From Aureococcus anophagefferens (Eukaryota; Sar; Pelagophyceae; Pelagomonadales; Pelagomonadaceae): a DNA stretch of 64,000 nucleotides. The stretch covers positions 1,543,699 through 1,607,698 of the forward strand of contig NW_008705566.1 in the NCBI RefSeq assembly GCF_000186865.1, written 5' to 3'. This document shows positions 15,926 through 25,528 of the stretch, piece by piece. The position numbers and the translations under genes were made by a program. Positions within the stretch are counted from its first letter, which is position 1; each line of letters starts with the position of its first letter. The notes under the pieces are model-generated. The model had not been told where the DNA came from, ran no database searches, and saw nothing but the letters and a program-made list of their open reading frames with translations.

Positions 15926-18900
15926 ATGGTCTGGACGTGCTCCCTTTGCACGCTAGAGAACGGCAATGACCAATGGCTCGCCTGCGATGCCTGCGGGACG
16001 CCAAAGACGAAACCAGACGAGGTCATCGATCTGCGCGACGAAGAGCAGCCGCCGCCGCCCGTCGACGCGCCGCCGCCGCCGCCGCCCATCGACACACCAT
16101 CATCACCGCCGCCCAGCGACGACGCGGAGCAGCACACGGACGTGCGCGCGGCGGAGCTCGACGACGTGCTCGCGCTGGGCCGCGGCGCCGCGCCGTGGTC
16201 CGGCGTCGCGCTCGGCGCGGGCGCGGACGGGCGGCCCGTGCTCGGCGCCGGAGTCGCGGCGCTCTGCGGCCGCGCGGCCGCGCTGCGGCCGAGCGCGCGG
16301 CGGCTCCTCGGCCGCGCGCTGCTCCGCAAGGATCCGTGGCAGCGCGTCGACTGCGGCCGCGAGCGCTGCTGCGGCAAGTGCGCCGCGTCGCAGCTGACCT
16401 ACGTCGGCGGCGACGCCGCGCGCGCCGTCGCGGAGCTCGCGGCGGCGGGGTTCTGCGTCCTGGCGCCGCCCGACGACGCCTGCGCCGCCGCGCGCGCGCT
16501 CGACGCGTCGCGACGGCGCGCGCTCGTGCTCGACCTCGCGACGTCCGGCGCGGTCTCCGTCGACGCCCTCAAGGACTGGTGGAAGCGGCTCAAGTGCTCC
16601 GGCAAGCCCCCGGGCAAGACCAAGGACGAGCTCGCCGCGGACTTGGCGAACAAGGTCGCGCCCCGGGGCAAGAGCATCGCGTCGTTCTTCGGCGGCGCGG
16701 CCCGAGCGCCCGCGTGCTGGGGGCCGCTCGGCGAGGTGCTCGGCGCGCTCGCGAAGTTCGACGCGGACGCCGTGCGGTCCCTGCGGCGCTGCCGCCGGCT
16801 CTACGCGACGGTCGTCCAGGGCCCGCGCTGCGCGCAGAGCGTGGCGGCGCCCGAGAACGACTTCTTCTCGTCCGCGCTCGACGTGCGCTTCGGCAAGGTC
16901 CGCGTCGGCGCCTACGCGTGCGGCGGCGACGCGCGGCCCTTCGCCGACGGCGACGCCTGCGCGGCCTACGAGGCGGCCGTCGAGCTGCGCGCGTGGCAGG
17001 ACCTCGAGCTCACGGCGGAGACGCTCCGCGAGGTCGGGCCGCACCTGGCTAGGCGCCGCGAGCGAAGGCTCGCGCACCCGGGCACGGCGGCGTCGGAGCG
17101 CGTGGCCACGGAGGCGGACCGCCGCAAGGAGCGGCGCCAGTACGACGACATCGCGAAGCAGAACGCCGAGAGCCTGCGCGACGGCCGCGCGCTCGGCGCG
17201 CTGCCGGAGGACGAGCTCCGGGCGCAGCTCGCGGCCGCGTTCCCGGCGCTCGACGTCGACGCGGCGATCTTCGCGCGGCCCGCCGCGGCGACGGCGGCGC
17301 TCCGCGGCGCCGACGAGTCCGACGGGAGCGACGGGTCCGACGGCGGCGGCTCCGACGACGACGGCGGCTACGACAGCGACGACTCGCCCGCGCAGCGGCG
17401 CCACGCGTTCCGCGGCGTGCTCGCGCGGCGCGGCGCGGCGGCGCCGGCGACGGCGCGCTGCGGCCTCGTGGCGCTCGCGTGCCTCGACGCGCTCCTGGGC
17501 CCGGAGCCGCGCGCGCGGCCGCCGGCGGCCTGGGCGCCCTTCGCGGGCGCGTCCGCGGCCGCGGTGCTCGTCGGCGTCGCGCTGCGGGGCCTGAGCGCGG
17601 ACCAGTCCGTGGGCGGCACGCTCGAGATGGCCTCGCTCCGCGGCCCGGCGCGCTGGGACGTCGTCGACGGCCTGAGGTTCGCGGTCGCCGCCGACGGCGC
17701 GCTCGGCGCCGACTCCCGGGGCGCCCGGGCCGCGGCGCTGCGCCTCGGCGTGCTGCTGGGCGGCCGGAAGGCCAAGGGCGGCGGCCGGCACCTCCGGTGC
17801 CCGCGCGCGCGGCTCGCGGTCGTCCGCGCGGCGCTCGCGCGCGAGGACCGCGAGAGCGACCACGGAATCGAGCTCGGCCGCGCGGCGCGGGACCTCTGGC
17901 GGCGGCGCGGCGCGCTGGGCCTCGACGACGGCGCCTTCGCGGGCCTGGGCCTCGGCGGCCCGCCGCCGGCGTACCCGACGGACGACGTGCCCGGCGGCAA
18001 CCCCGTCGCGCGCGTCGTCGGCGAGAAGTCCAAGTGCGTGTCCATCCGCGACGACCAGGCCGACGCGTCGACGCTCTACGTCAACGTCGAGCGGCACTGC
18101 CTCGAGCACTACGCGCTCGAGGGCTGGTGGGGCGCGCACGACGAGGGGCGGCGGCTCCTGCCGCTCTTCCCCCTCGTGCTGCGGCCCGCGCTCTTCGCTC
18201 CGGCGCCGGACGCCTTCGTCCACCCCTTCCAGGTCGCGCCCCGCGACCTCGGGCGGCCGCGGTTCTACGAGGCGCGCGAGGCGCTCGTGGAGGCGCGCCT
18301 CGCGGCGCTCGCGATCTTGGACGGGCCCGGCCTCGCGGCCGCGCTCGCGGCCGAGCGCCGCGCGCTCTTCGGCGTCGACCACCCCTTCCGCGGCGACCAC
18401 GTGCCCCTCAGATACCTCCAGGCCCTCGCGCTGGGCATGGGCGCGGCGGCCGTCGCGGCGCTCGGCCGCGTCGCGGCGCTGCGGTGGCGCGGCTCGGGCC
18501 TCCCGGACCTCACGCTGCTGCGCGCGGACGTCCTCGGCGACGACCTCGCCACCTGGACGCCCCTGGCGCCGGAGGACGTCGAGGACCGGCTCGTCGCGCC
18601 CCGGGCCTTCGCGAAGAGCTTCGCGGCCGCGGTCCGCGCGGCGCGAAGGCCGAGGCGCCGCGGCGGCGGCGGCGGCGACGACGACGGCGAGGAGGCGCTC
18701 CGGCGCGACGAGCCCGAGGCGGAGGACGCCGACGACGACGCGCGGGCCGCGGCGGCGGCGGCGCGGCGGGCCTGGCTCGAGGAGGGCCTCGACAACGTCT
18801 TCGACGCGCGCGCGCCCGCGGCCGGCGCGCTCCGCTTCGCCGCGGCGCTCGTCGAGGTCAAGTCGCAGAACGACCGCCTCGCGGCGCACCAGGAGCTCTG

Positions 18901-19009
18901 GATGCGCGACCTCCTCGCGGCGGGCGTCGACGCGCGCAAGGCCCGGCTCACCTACTCCGCGGAGTACAAGGCCGAGGCCAAGCGCCGGAAGAAGGAGCAG
19001 GCGGACTAA
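15926..19009 (+). CDS. FAN1: FAN1-type structure-specific nuclease with N-terminal RanBP2 zinc finger
   Basis: The 1027-residue product opens with a RanBP2-type zinc finger (WTCSLCTLENGNDQWLACD, then CG). A Pro-rich linker follows, then FAN1-like central segments (LLGRALLRKDPWQRV, a SAP-like stretch at about 200-250). The C-terminal VRR-NUC PD-(D/E)xK nuclease has Asp861 in GLPDL and Glu977-x-Lys979 in VEVKSQNDRLAAHQELW. FAN1 cleaves branched DNA and takes part in interstrand-crosslink repair in the nucleus. Two oddities stand out: animal FAN1 carries a UBZ finger instead, and a Gly/Asp/Glu-rich insert of about 100 residues separates the Asp and the ExK. The stop is 4 bp from the convergent SET gene. 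Confidence 0.88.
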   Translation: MVWTCSLCTLENGNDQWLACDACGTPKTKPDEVIDLRDEEQPPPPVDAPPPPPPIDTPSSPPPSDDAEQHTDVRAAELDDVLALGRGAAPWSGVALGAGADGRPVLGAGVAALCGRAAALRPSARRLLGRALLRKDPWQRVDCGRERCCGKCAASQLTYVGGDAARAVAELAAAGFCVLAPPDDACAAARALDASRRRALVLDLATSGAVSVDALKDWWKRLKCSGKPPGKTKDELAADLANKVAPRGKSIASFFGGAARAPACWGPLGEVLGALAKFDADAVRSLRRCRRLYATVVQGPRCAQSVAAPENDFFSSALDVRFGKVRVGAYACGGDARPFADGDACAAYEAAVELRAWQDLELTAETLREVGPHLARRRERRLAHPGTAASERVATEADRRKERRQYDDIAKQNAESLRDGRALGALPEDELRAQLAAAFPALDVDAAIFARPAAATAALRGADESDGSDGSDGGGSDDDGGYDSDDSPAQRRHAFRGVLARRGAAAPATARCGLVALACLDALLGPEPRARPPAAWAPFAGASAAAVLVGVALRGLSADQSVGGTLEMASLRGPARWDVVDGLRFAVAADGALGADSRGARAAALRLGVLLGGRKAKGGGRHLRCPRARLAVVRAALAREDRESDHGIELGRAARDLWRRRGALGLDDGAFAGLGLGGPPPAYPTDDVPGGNPVARVVGEKSKCVSIRDDQADASTLYVNVERHCLEHYALEGWWGAHDEGRRLLPLFPLVLRPALFAPAPDAFVHPFQVAPRDLGRPRFYEAREALVEARLAALAILDGPGLAAALAAERRALFGVDHPFRGDHVPLRYLQALALGMGAAAVAALGRVAALRWRGSGLPDLTLLRADVLGDDLATWTPLAPEDVEDRLVAPRAFAKSFAAAVRAARRPRRRGGGGGDDDGEEALRRDEPEAEDADDDARAAAAAARRAWLEEGLDNVFDARAPAAGALRFAAALVEVKSQNDRLAAHQELWMRDLLAAGVDARKARLTYSAEYKAEAKRRKKEQAD

Positions 19010-19013
19010 CACT

Positions 19014-19580
19014 TTACCGCGGCGGCTCGGCCGCGTCCCAGTAGCTCGCCCCGTAGGAGTATTGGAGCTCCTCGCCGGCGGCGATGTCGCGCACGGCGAA
19101 GAAGGCGAGGCGCGGTTCCGCCAGTTCGCGGTCCACCCGCGTGTCGACGTTCGCCGCCAGCGTGCCGTTCTTCGCGTCGTTCATGAAGCGGCACCAGTTG
19201 GACCGGTGGAAGTCCTCGGCGTCGACGAACGTCGACCCGAGGTCGAAGAGATAATCGCCCGTCATGGGCACGCGGCGGCGCACGCGGTCGCGGAACCACG
19301 CGACGTCGCGCGCCGTCGCGTCCGCGCCGTCCCAGTAGCGGCTCGCGACCTCGCGCCGCGTGCACGTCTCGCCCTCGTAGAACGCGATGTGCGCGCGCGC
19401 CGCGATCGGCGCCGTCGCGTAGGCGCCGGCGCCCTTGCCGGCCGTCGCGGCGATGCGCACGCCGGCGGCGCGGGCGCTCCGCATCGCGCGGCAGTGCGCG
19501 TAGGGCAGTTTGACGCTTTGGGCGATTGCAAATAGCAATTGTGCAACGCGACGCATCCGTCTGCTGTGTGCGGCTGGCAT
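19014..19580 (-). CDS. Small SET-domain protein
   Basis: The 188-residue product is essentially one SET domain: AATAGKGAGAYATAPIAARAHIAFYEGE at the start, FHRSNWCRFMNDAKNGTLAANV in the middle (the family NHS/RF-N region, here RFMND) and FFAVRDIAAGEELQYSYGASYW at the end with the Tyr pair that lines the active site. It lacks pre- and post-SET cysteines. Members are SAM-dependent lysine methyltransferases, and the substrate is unknown. An internal Met near 19484 is an alternative start that would drop a hydrophobic leader (VAQLLFAIAQS). Confidence 0.8.
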   Translation of the reverse strand: MPAAHSRRMRRVAQLLFAIAQSVKLPYAHCRAMRSARAAGVRIAATAGKGAGAYATAPIAARAHIAFYEGETCTRREVASRYWDGADATARDVAWFRDRVRRRVPMTGDYLFDLGSTFVDAEDFHRSNWCRFMNDAKNGTLAANVDTRVDRELAEPRLAFFAVRDIAAGEELQYSYGASYWDAAEPPR

Positions 19581-19756
19581 TGTGCGACGGCGTCCGTTGC
19601 GGCAACAGCAGGCTCCTCTTGAGATCTCGAGAGCAGCTCGTCAAGACCGCGGCAACACTTGGTCAAACAAGCGTGTTTACCCTGGGCTAAAAAACGGACC
19701 GCCCAGCCCCAGACGTCCCGCAGCGCATCCCGCCGTCGTTTCGCAGCGCCGCCGCG

Positions 19757-20833
19757 ATGCAGGTCGAGATGCCGAGCGCCGGCGGCGCGCCGTACAGCTA
19801 CTCGCGCATGGTCGAGGTCATCAACGCGTCGTCGGCGGAGAGCGGCGTGTCCGTCGAGGTGAAGAAGCAGTGCGCCGACGGCACCTACATGCCCGCCGAC
19901 GACGCGGACCTCAAGACGGCGGACTTCGACATGAAGCTGAGCCAGTGCATCAACGCCGTCAGGGACCTGCCGCGGGCGCGGAAGCTGGCGTTCTCCAAGG
20001 AGATGCGCGACGCGGGCAACGTCGCGTACGCGAACGGCGACCACGGCGAGGCCGTGCAGCTCTACGCGCAGGCCATGGCGGGCCTCGACCAGTCCGGCGA
20101 CGAGGGCATGAAGGACGAGGCGCGGCGCACCATCGCCCTGCCGATTCTGACGAACATGGCCGCGAGCTTCCTCGAGATCCGGCGGCCGCGGCAGGCGCTC
20201 GACCTCTGCGACCAGGCGCTCGGCATCGACGGCGGCTGCGTCAAGGCCCACCTGCGCAAAGGCAAGGCGCTGCTGGATCTGGACCGCTACGCCGAGAGCC
20301 GCGCGTCCTTCGACGCGGCGCTGGGCGCGGCGAGGACGCCCGCGGAGACGCGCGACGCGGAGGTCTACCGGCGGAAAGTCGGCGAGGTCGGCAAACGCGT
20401 CAAGGAGGAGACGAAGGCCTACAAGTCGCGGCTCCAGGGCAGCTTCGCCGACAAGGCGGGCGCGGGCCTCTACGGCGACAAGCCCCGGCGCCGCCGCCGC
20501 ACGGACGGCCAGGTCGACAAGGTCCTCGCGGAGTGCTTCGACGACGCGACGGGCGCCGCGCCCGCGTCGACGAAACCGGCGACGCGCCGGCCCGCGAAGC
20601 TCGACGCGGAGCAGAAGCGGCTCCTCAACGACGCGCTCATCCTGCTCTGGATGTTCCTCTGCTTCGTCGTCGTCGGCGCGTACGTCGCCTACGGCGAGGC
20701 GCTCGCGCGCCACGTCACGGAGACGTACCTCCACGACGACGACGTGTACGCGGACCCCTTCGCCGAGGCGGGCGAGGACACGACGGACTACAGCGCCTAC
20801 CTCAAGCGCGCGCGCAACGTCGGCTCCGAATAA
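19757..20833 (+). CDS. TPR protein with C-terminal membrane anchor
   Basis: The 358-residue product has a tetratricopeptide region (about 75-185: FSKEMRDAGNVAYANGDHGEAVQLYAQAM, NMAASFLEIRRPRQALDLCDQAL, AHLRKGKALLDLDRYAESRASFDAAL). The pattern is like clamp-type TPRs of Hsp90/Hsp70 co-chaperones. A basic patch (KPRRRRR) and one TM helix near the C-terminus (LILLWMFLCFVVVGAYVAY) follow, with a short acidic tail. It is probably a tail-anchored docking factor on ER, mitochondrion or plastid. No peptidyl-prolyl isomerase domain is present. Confidence 0.8.
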   Translation: MQVEMPSAGGAPYSYSRMVEVINASSAESGVSVEVKKQCADGTYMPADDADLKTADFDMKLSQCINAVRDLPRARKLAFSKEMRDAGNVAYANGDHGEAVQLYAQAMAGLDQSGDEGMKDEARRTIALPILTNMAASFLEIRRPRQALDLCDQALGIDGGCVKAHLRKGKALLDLDRYAESRASFDAALGAARTPAETRDAEVYRRKVGEVGKRVKEETKAYKSRLQGSFADKAGAGLYGDKPRRRRRTDGQVDKVLAECFDDATGAAPASTKPATRRPAKLDAEQKRLLNDALILLWMFLCFVVVGAYVAYGEALARHVTETYLHDDDVYADPFAEAGEDTTDYSAYLKRARNVGSE

Positions 20834-21060
20834 ATTTTTTAGAGCGCCCGCGCGGCCGGACCTGCGTGTCGGGTCGCGTTCCAGAGCGGGGGGGCGGAGG
20901 GCAGGCGCCCGGCCCCGCTCAACTATATGGCGACCGGCGGTGGCTCTGGCCCCAAACCAAATGACCCGGAAGAGCACGCGCCCCGAGGGGCGGCTCCCGC
21001 GGGAGATACCGGGGGCGAAGGACGCAAAGAAAACACGAAAGAAGACGCCGGCGTCCGCGC

Positions 21061-21612
21061 CTAGGCCCGGGGCCCGGAGCCCGCGATGTTCGCGCCGTGC
21101 GGGTGGTCCTTGCCCGCGTAGATCTTGAGCCGCGTCGCGAACGTTTGGCGCAGCTTGTTCTTCGGGAGCATGCCGAGCACGGCGCGCCGCAGGACCTCGC
21201 CGGGCTTGCGCCGCTGCATCTCCTTCGCCGTGCGCTCCTTGAGGCCGCCGGGGTAGCCCGTGTGGTGCCGGTAGAGCTTCTGCGCCCACTTCTTGCCCGT
21301 GAAGACGAGCTTGTCGGCGTTGACGACGACGACGAAGTCGCCGTGCTCGTGGCGGTGCGCCTCGAACTGGGGCTTGTGCTTGCCGCGCAGCACGGGCGCG
21401 ATGCGCGCCGCGAGCCGCCCGACGCTCACGCCCTCGGCGCAGTCGACGAGGTGCCACTGCGCCGGCTCGATGGGCCGCGGCGGAGCCGAGGCCACGTGCG
21501 TCGCGAGCCGTCGTCGCGGGGCGGCCTCCGGTCGTCGCACGGGCGCGACGTGGGCCCAGGCGCGCGGCGCCGCGGCGCAGAGGCTCGAGCGCGCGCGCGC
21601 GAGTGCCAGCAT
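21061..21612 (-). CDS. Mitochondrial (or organellar) ribosomal protein uL13
   Basis: The 183-residue product begins with an Arg/Ala-rich presequence (MLALARARSSLCAAAPRAW) and then a complete uL13 core: WHLVDCAEGVSVGRLAARIAPVLRGKHKP, DFVVVVNADKLVFTGKKW, YRHHTGYPGGLKERTA, EVLRRAVLGMLPKN, KIYAGKDHPH. The family assembles early in the large ribosomal subunit. The basic presequence without an AFAP motif favours mitochondria over plastid. The ATG at 21612 gives the presequence, and the longer upstream open frame has no coding character. Confidence 0.9.
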   Translation of the reverse strand: MLALARARSSLCAAAPRAWAHVAPVRRPEAAPRRRLATHVASAPPRPIEPAQWHLVDCAEGVSVGRLAARIAPVLRGKHKPQFEAHRHEHGDFVVVVNADKLVFTGKKWAQKLYRHHTGYPGGLKERTAKEMQRRKPGEVLRRAVLGMLPKNKLRQTFATRLKIYAGKDHPHGANIAGSGPRA

Positions 21613-23417
21613 CGTCGCGGGCCACCCTGCGAGGCGCGGTGCGAGCCGCTCGCCGAGGCCGTCACTGCAGCTTCGGCTGGGTGGGGAGCAACATCTAAGA
21701 CCTCGGCCGGCCGTCTCAGAGCCGAGGCGCTCTCGGCGCCGGCGCGTCGCGTTCTCGCGCGCAGAGGCGTCTCCGGCGGCGCTGCTGCGCACGGCCCTCG
21801 TGCATATGTGTGGCTACGCAGCGAAATAGCTCGCGACGTCCGGAACGTCGGCGGCGTCCCGTTCGTTGGTGTTTTCGGTCGGCGGCGCGCAGGGCCCCGA
21901 AAGGTGGTCGAGGACCGCTGCGGCGCTGCCACCAAAAGCGCCGAGCTCAGGGATCGCGCCGAGGCACCCCACGAACCCGGCGAACCGCCAAAGCCACTCA
22001 ATTTTTTCGATCTCGCCCGCGAATGCGACGCCGAGGGTCTGCGCCGAAACGCCGACACGCGCTCGAACGCTGAAAAAACGTCGACTGACCCTCGAGACGC
22101 GCGGTCACGTGTTCGGCGCGACGATGGGACTCCCATGGGCCGCGCTCGTTGCCTCTACGGCACCCACGCTGCCCGAAGTTGCGCAAAATACGTGATCAAA
22201 GGGCTATTTGGTGCAAATCGACCCCTTTGCACCGATTTCTGGACCCGTGCGACCGCTTTCGACGGCGGAACTTTGCTCGCGCTTATTGCCGCAACATATC
22301 CGGAGCGTGTCGGAAGAAGAACGGCTGGAATCCATGCCATAGAGGCTGTGAGAGCTCCAAAAAGGCGGCTCTGAGGCTCTCTAGTGCTGCGAGAGCACCA
22401 AATCGGCTGATTCGGCCTCATCCGGCCGCCAGTCGTTCTCAGCGATACTGGCGCCCCCCGGGGCCGCCGGTACGTCTAATTGTAGCCTATACCCGAACGC
22501 TGCGCGTGGTGGCTCGCGCGCGCGTCGGGTGATGGCGAGTCGCTCGTAGGAGTCCGTCGAAGACGGGTCCAGCTGCAAGACGCGGGAGGCGTGAATGCGA
22601 CCGCTGTCGGGCCCGAGAGAGCAAACCAAGTGCATGGACGCCGCTCCCATATGCGCTCGACGGACGCCGCCACCGAAAGCCACGCGATTTCGTCGAACGC
22701 ACTCCAGCGCACCGCGCCGAGCACTTCCGCGTTTACGGCCGACGAGCCGCTCGCGACCAAAACATCGTGCGCCGAGCAATTCGACGCGCGCAAAGGCCCT
22801 GGACCGCCGCGCGCATATACTACGCGGGCCCCCGCAGCTCGTGGTCGAACGGGAACGCGATCGCGGGCCGCAAGAACCGATGCGATCACCGATCGACGCT
22901 TTGGAGCCGAAAAGTCGACCGCGCGCGTCGCGTTCACCGGCTCCACGAGCGCCCAAAAGCTGTCAGAGGACGTCTAAGGTTGTCCGCCGGTGGCGACAAC
23001 AGCGGCCGCCCCGTAGACCACGAATGCGCGGCGCACGACGCCGTCCAAGGCGGGTTTTGCTCTCTGAGAGCCCAAGTCTTGTTTGCCGGGGCGAAGCTGC
23101 AGTGCCGTCCTTGCGGCAAACCTCGACCCCGGGTGCTTGCGAGCGACTCAAACTTGGAGCATAGACGCGAGGCCTGCGCTATCGACTAGCCCCGCCCGAG
23201 CCGCGGTCGAGGGCCTGGTTCGGCTCTCCGCGTCCGACGAACTTCTTGAGAGCGTGTTTCGAAACCTCGGGTCGCCGCGGCGGCCCGCCGGACGGCCGCT
23301 GCGCGCACAGCCCAATTCATACTGACTCACGCCAAACAAAGCGCGGGGAGAGTCGGCGCGCGGCCGAAGACGCGAACGCCGCGCGGACCAGCATCTTTTC
23401 CTCAACAGGCGAGGCTC
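21613..23417. other. 1.8-kb gene-poor region of different composition
   Basis: This is the longest stretch without a supported gene. Frames up to about 190 codons exist on both strands (for example minus 22381-22956 and 22476-22946) but overlap each other and lack the strong G/C third-position bias. Visible structures are a perfect 8-bp inverted repeat ggtgcaaa...tttgcacc at 22210-22233 and several Arg/Ser-type chance frames. I found no tRNA or rRNA by eye. The region may hold a long 5' UTR, a decayed gene or a non-coding RNA. Confidence 0.4.
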
Positions 23418-24058
23418 ATGAGCGCCCTCCCGCGCCGCATCGTCAAGGAGACGCAGCGGCTGACCCAGGAGCCCGGCGCGGCGGCGGCGTCCCTCCGCGC
23501 GCGCGCGCGGCCGGCCGCCCACCCCCGCGCCCGCGCAGTGCCCGGCATCTCGGCGACGCCCTACGAGGACAACCTGCGCTACTTCAACGTGCTGATCAGC
23601 GGCCCGACGGAGTCGCCGTACGACGGCGCGGTTCCGGCGCCGCCGCCTCCGCGCGCGCCGCGCGCCGACCCCGACGTCCGCAGGCGGCATCTTCAAGCTC
23701 GAGCTTTTCTTGCCGGAGGACTACCCCATGGCGCCCCCGAAGGTGCGGTTCCTGACGAAGATCTTCCATCCGAACGTCGACAAATTGGGACGCATCTGCC
23801 TCGACATCCTCAAGGACAAGTGGTCCCCGGCGCTCCAGATCCGCACGGTCCTCCTCTCCATCCAGGCGCTCCTCTCCGCGCCGAACCCGGACGACCCCCT
23901 CGACAACAACGTCGCGGAGCTCTGGAAGAAAAACGAACCGGAGGCGCTCAAGAAAGGTCCGCGCCCGCGTCTCTTTCGATCGATGCTGTTCTTTCGCTCG
24001 ACTCCGCGCGCCCCTCGCAGCCGCCCTGTGGACAGAGACGTACGCGAAGGGCGGGTGA
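23418..24058 (+). CDS. UBC13: Ubc13 ubiquitin-conjugating enzyme, four exons
   Basis: Exons 23418-23475, 23539-23625, 23684-23956 and 24021-24058 join to a 151-residue protein that follows animal UBE2N throughout (human has 152). It starts [15 protein letters not shown], has the HPN motif ([16 protein letters not shown]) with the catalytic cysteine at residue 87, and ends in [11 protein letters not shown]. Ubc13 works with a Uev partner to build Lys63-linked ubiquitin chains in DNA-damage tolerance and signalling. Introns are 63, 58 and 64 bp. The first two must be GC-AG (CCCG|GCGCGG and GACG|GCGCGG) to restore the conserved protein; the third is GT-AG. Confidence 0.93.
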
Positions 24059-24360
24059 CGGGCGGTCCGCTCCTCCGCCCCGCGCCGGATCGCCCGCGCG
24101 CGGGTGCTCTCGGCGCTCCCCGCTCTCCCGCTAGTTCATATACAAGTCCTCATTCCCGTCATCGCGAGGCTTGGGGAGGGCGGGAGGGCCGAGTCTTGTC
24201 GGGCGCTGTCGCGGCGCGCGAAGGCTGCGCGCGCGCGCGGCGTCCGTTGCAACGATCCGATCCGGGCCGATTTCAAGGATCTCGAGCGCATGGGAGTGCA
24301 CTCCGGAGAGCATTGCAAAACCACGCCGCATCGCCGTCCGACCTCGCACACAACAGCACC
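24059..24360 (+). promoter_or_regulatory. Intergenic region between UBC13 and PurK
   Basis: 302 bp with no gene. The PurK frame is open upstream but lacks conserved sequence. The last 80 bp are less GC-rich (gagcattgcaaaaccacgcc) and lead to caccATG at 24361, so promoter and 5' UTR probably lie here. Confidence 0.45.
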
Positions 24361-25509
24361 ATGTCGCAGTTCGGCCCGTCGACGCGCATCGGCGTGCTCG
24401 GCGGCGGCCAGCTCGGGCGCATGATGATCCAGGAGGCCGTGGACCTGGACGCGCGCGTCGAGGTCATGGACCCGAGCGCGGAGGCGCCGTGCCGCTACCT
24501 GACGCACCGCTTCGTCCAGGGCGACCTCTGCGACGCGGCGGCCGTCGAGGCCTTCGGGGCGGGCCTCGACTGCCTGACCATCGAGATCGAGAACGTGTCG
24601 ACCGAGGGCATGGAGGCGCTCGAGCGGCGCGGCGTGCGCGTCGTGCCCAAGCCGGCGCACGTGCGCCTCATCCAGGACAAGGGCCTGCAGAAGCAGTTCT
24701 TCGCGGACAAGGGCATCGCGTCCGCGCCCTTCGTCCTGCAGGACGCGGACGGCGACCGGGGCGCGCTCGGGTACCCGATCGTCCAGAAGCTGCGGCGCGG
24801 CGGCTACGACGGCAAGGGCGTCGTCGTGCTCAAGGACGCTTCGGACGAATCCTACTTCAAGGGCGCGCCCTGCGTCCTCGAGCAGAAGGTCGCCATCGCC
24901 AAGGAGCTGAGCGTCATCGTCTGCCGCCGGTCGAGGGACGACGTCAAGGCGTACGAGCCCACGGAGTGCGTCTTCGACCCGCGGGGCAACGTCGTCCAGC
25001 TCATCGTCTCGCCGGCGGACGTCTCCGACGACGTCAAGGCCCGGTCCCGCGCGCTCGCGACGCGCGTCGTCGACGAGCTCGACTTCGTGGGCATCCTCGC
25101 GGTCGAGCTCTTCCTCGACGAGGCGGGCGAGATCCTCGTCAACGAGGTCGCGCCGCGGGCCCACAACAGCGGCCACCACACCATCGAGGCCAACGCGACG
25201 TCCCAGTTCGCCCAGCTCCTCCGCGTGACGCTCGACCTGCCCCTCGGCTCCGTCGCGCCCGTCCGCGACGCCGCGGCGATGGTCAACGTCCTCGGCGAGG
25301 CCGACGCGCCCAAGGGCGCGCCCCACTACTCGGGCCTCCGCGACGCCCTCGACACGCCGGGCGTCTACCCCCACCTCTACGGCAAGTCGTCCGTGACCCC
25401 GTTCCGCAAGATGGGCCACGTCACCGTCGTCGGCGACGACCGCGCCGCCGTCGTCGCGACGGCCAAGCACGTCCTCGAGTCCGTCGGCGTCACGTGCCTC
25501 AAGAAATAG
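24361..25509 (+). CDS. purK: PurK, N5-carboxyaminoimidazole ribonucleotide synthetase
   Basis: The 382-residue ATP-grasp enzyme of purine synthesis uses AIR, bicarbonate and ATP to make N5-CAIR. Motifs are [14 protein letters not shown] at the N-terminus, CLTIEIENV, the ATP-grasp segment [51 protein letters not shown] with metal-binding Glu and Asn residues, and the C-terminal [19 protein letters not shown]. Fungal and plant enzymes are PurK-PurE fusions; here the frame stops right after the PurK domain. A separate PurE would be needed elsewhere. No organellar presequence is seen. The stop is 19 bp from the convergent Tudor-like gene. Confidence 0.93.
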   Translation: MSQFGPSTRIGVLGGGQLGRMMIQEAVDLDARVEVMDPSAEAPCRYLTHRFVQGDLCDAAAVEAFGAGLDCLTIEIENVSTEGMEALERRGVRVVPKPAHVRLIQDKGLQKQFFADKGIASAPFVLQDADGDRGALGYPIVQKLRRGGYDGKGVVVLKDASDESYFKGAPCVLEQKVAIAKELSVIVCRRSRDDVKAYEPTECVFDPRGNVVQLIVSPADVSDDVKARSRALATRVVDELDFVGILAVELFLDEAGEILVNEVAPRAHNSGHHTIEANATSQFAQLLRVTLDLPLGSVAPVRDAAAMVNVLGEADAPKGAPHYSGLRDALDTPGVYPHLYGKSSVTPFRKMGHVTVVGDDRAAVVATAKHVLESVGVTCLKK

Positions 25510-25528
25510 GAAGCCCGCGTAAGCTTAC

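Noticed and set aside
16103..19012. Minus-strand open frame of 969 codons opposite FAN1
   Set aside because: A shadow of the FAN1 frame; low-complexity Arg/Glu product with no recognisable domain.
22381..22956. Minus-strand gene in the 21.6-23.4-kb gap
   Set aside because: Overlaps other frames of similar quality, lacks third-position bias and any motif; not supported over chance.
21613..23417. tRNA or rRNA gene
   Set aside because: I looked for tRNA B-box-like sequence with matching arms, and a few partial matches (for example near 23217) do not fold into a cloverleaf. A covariance search would settle it.
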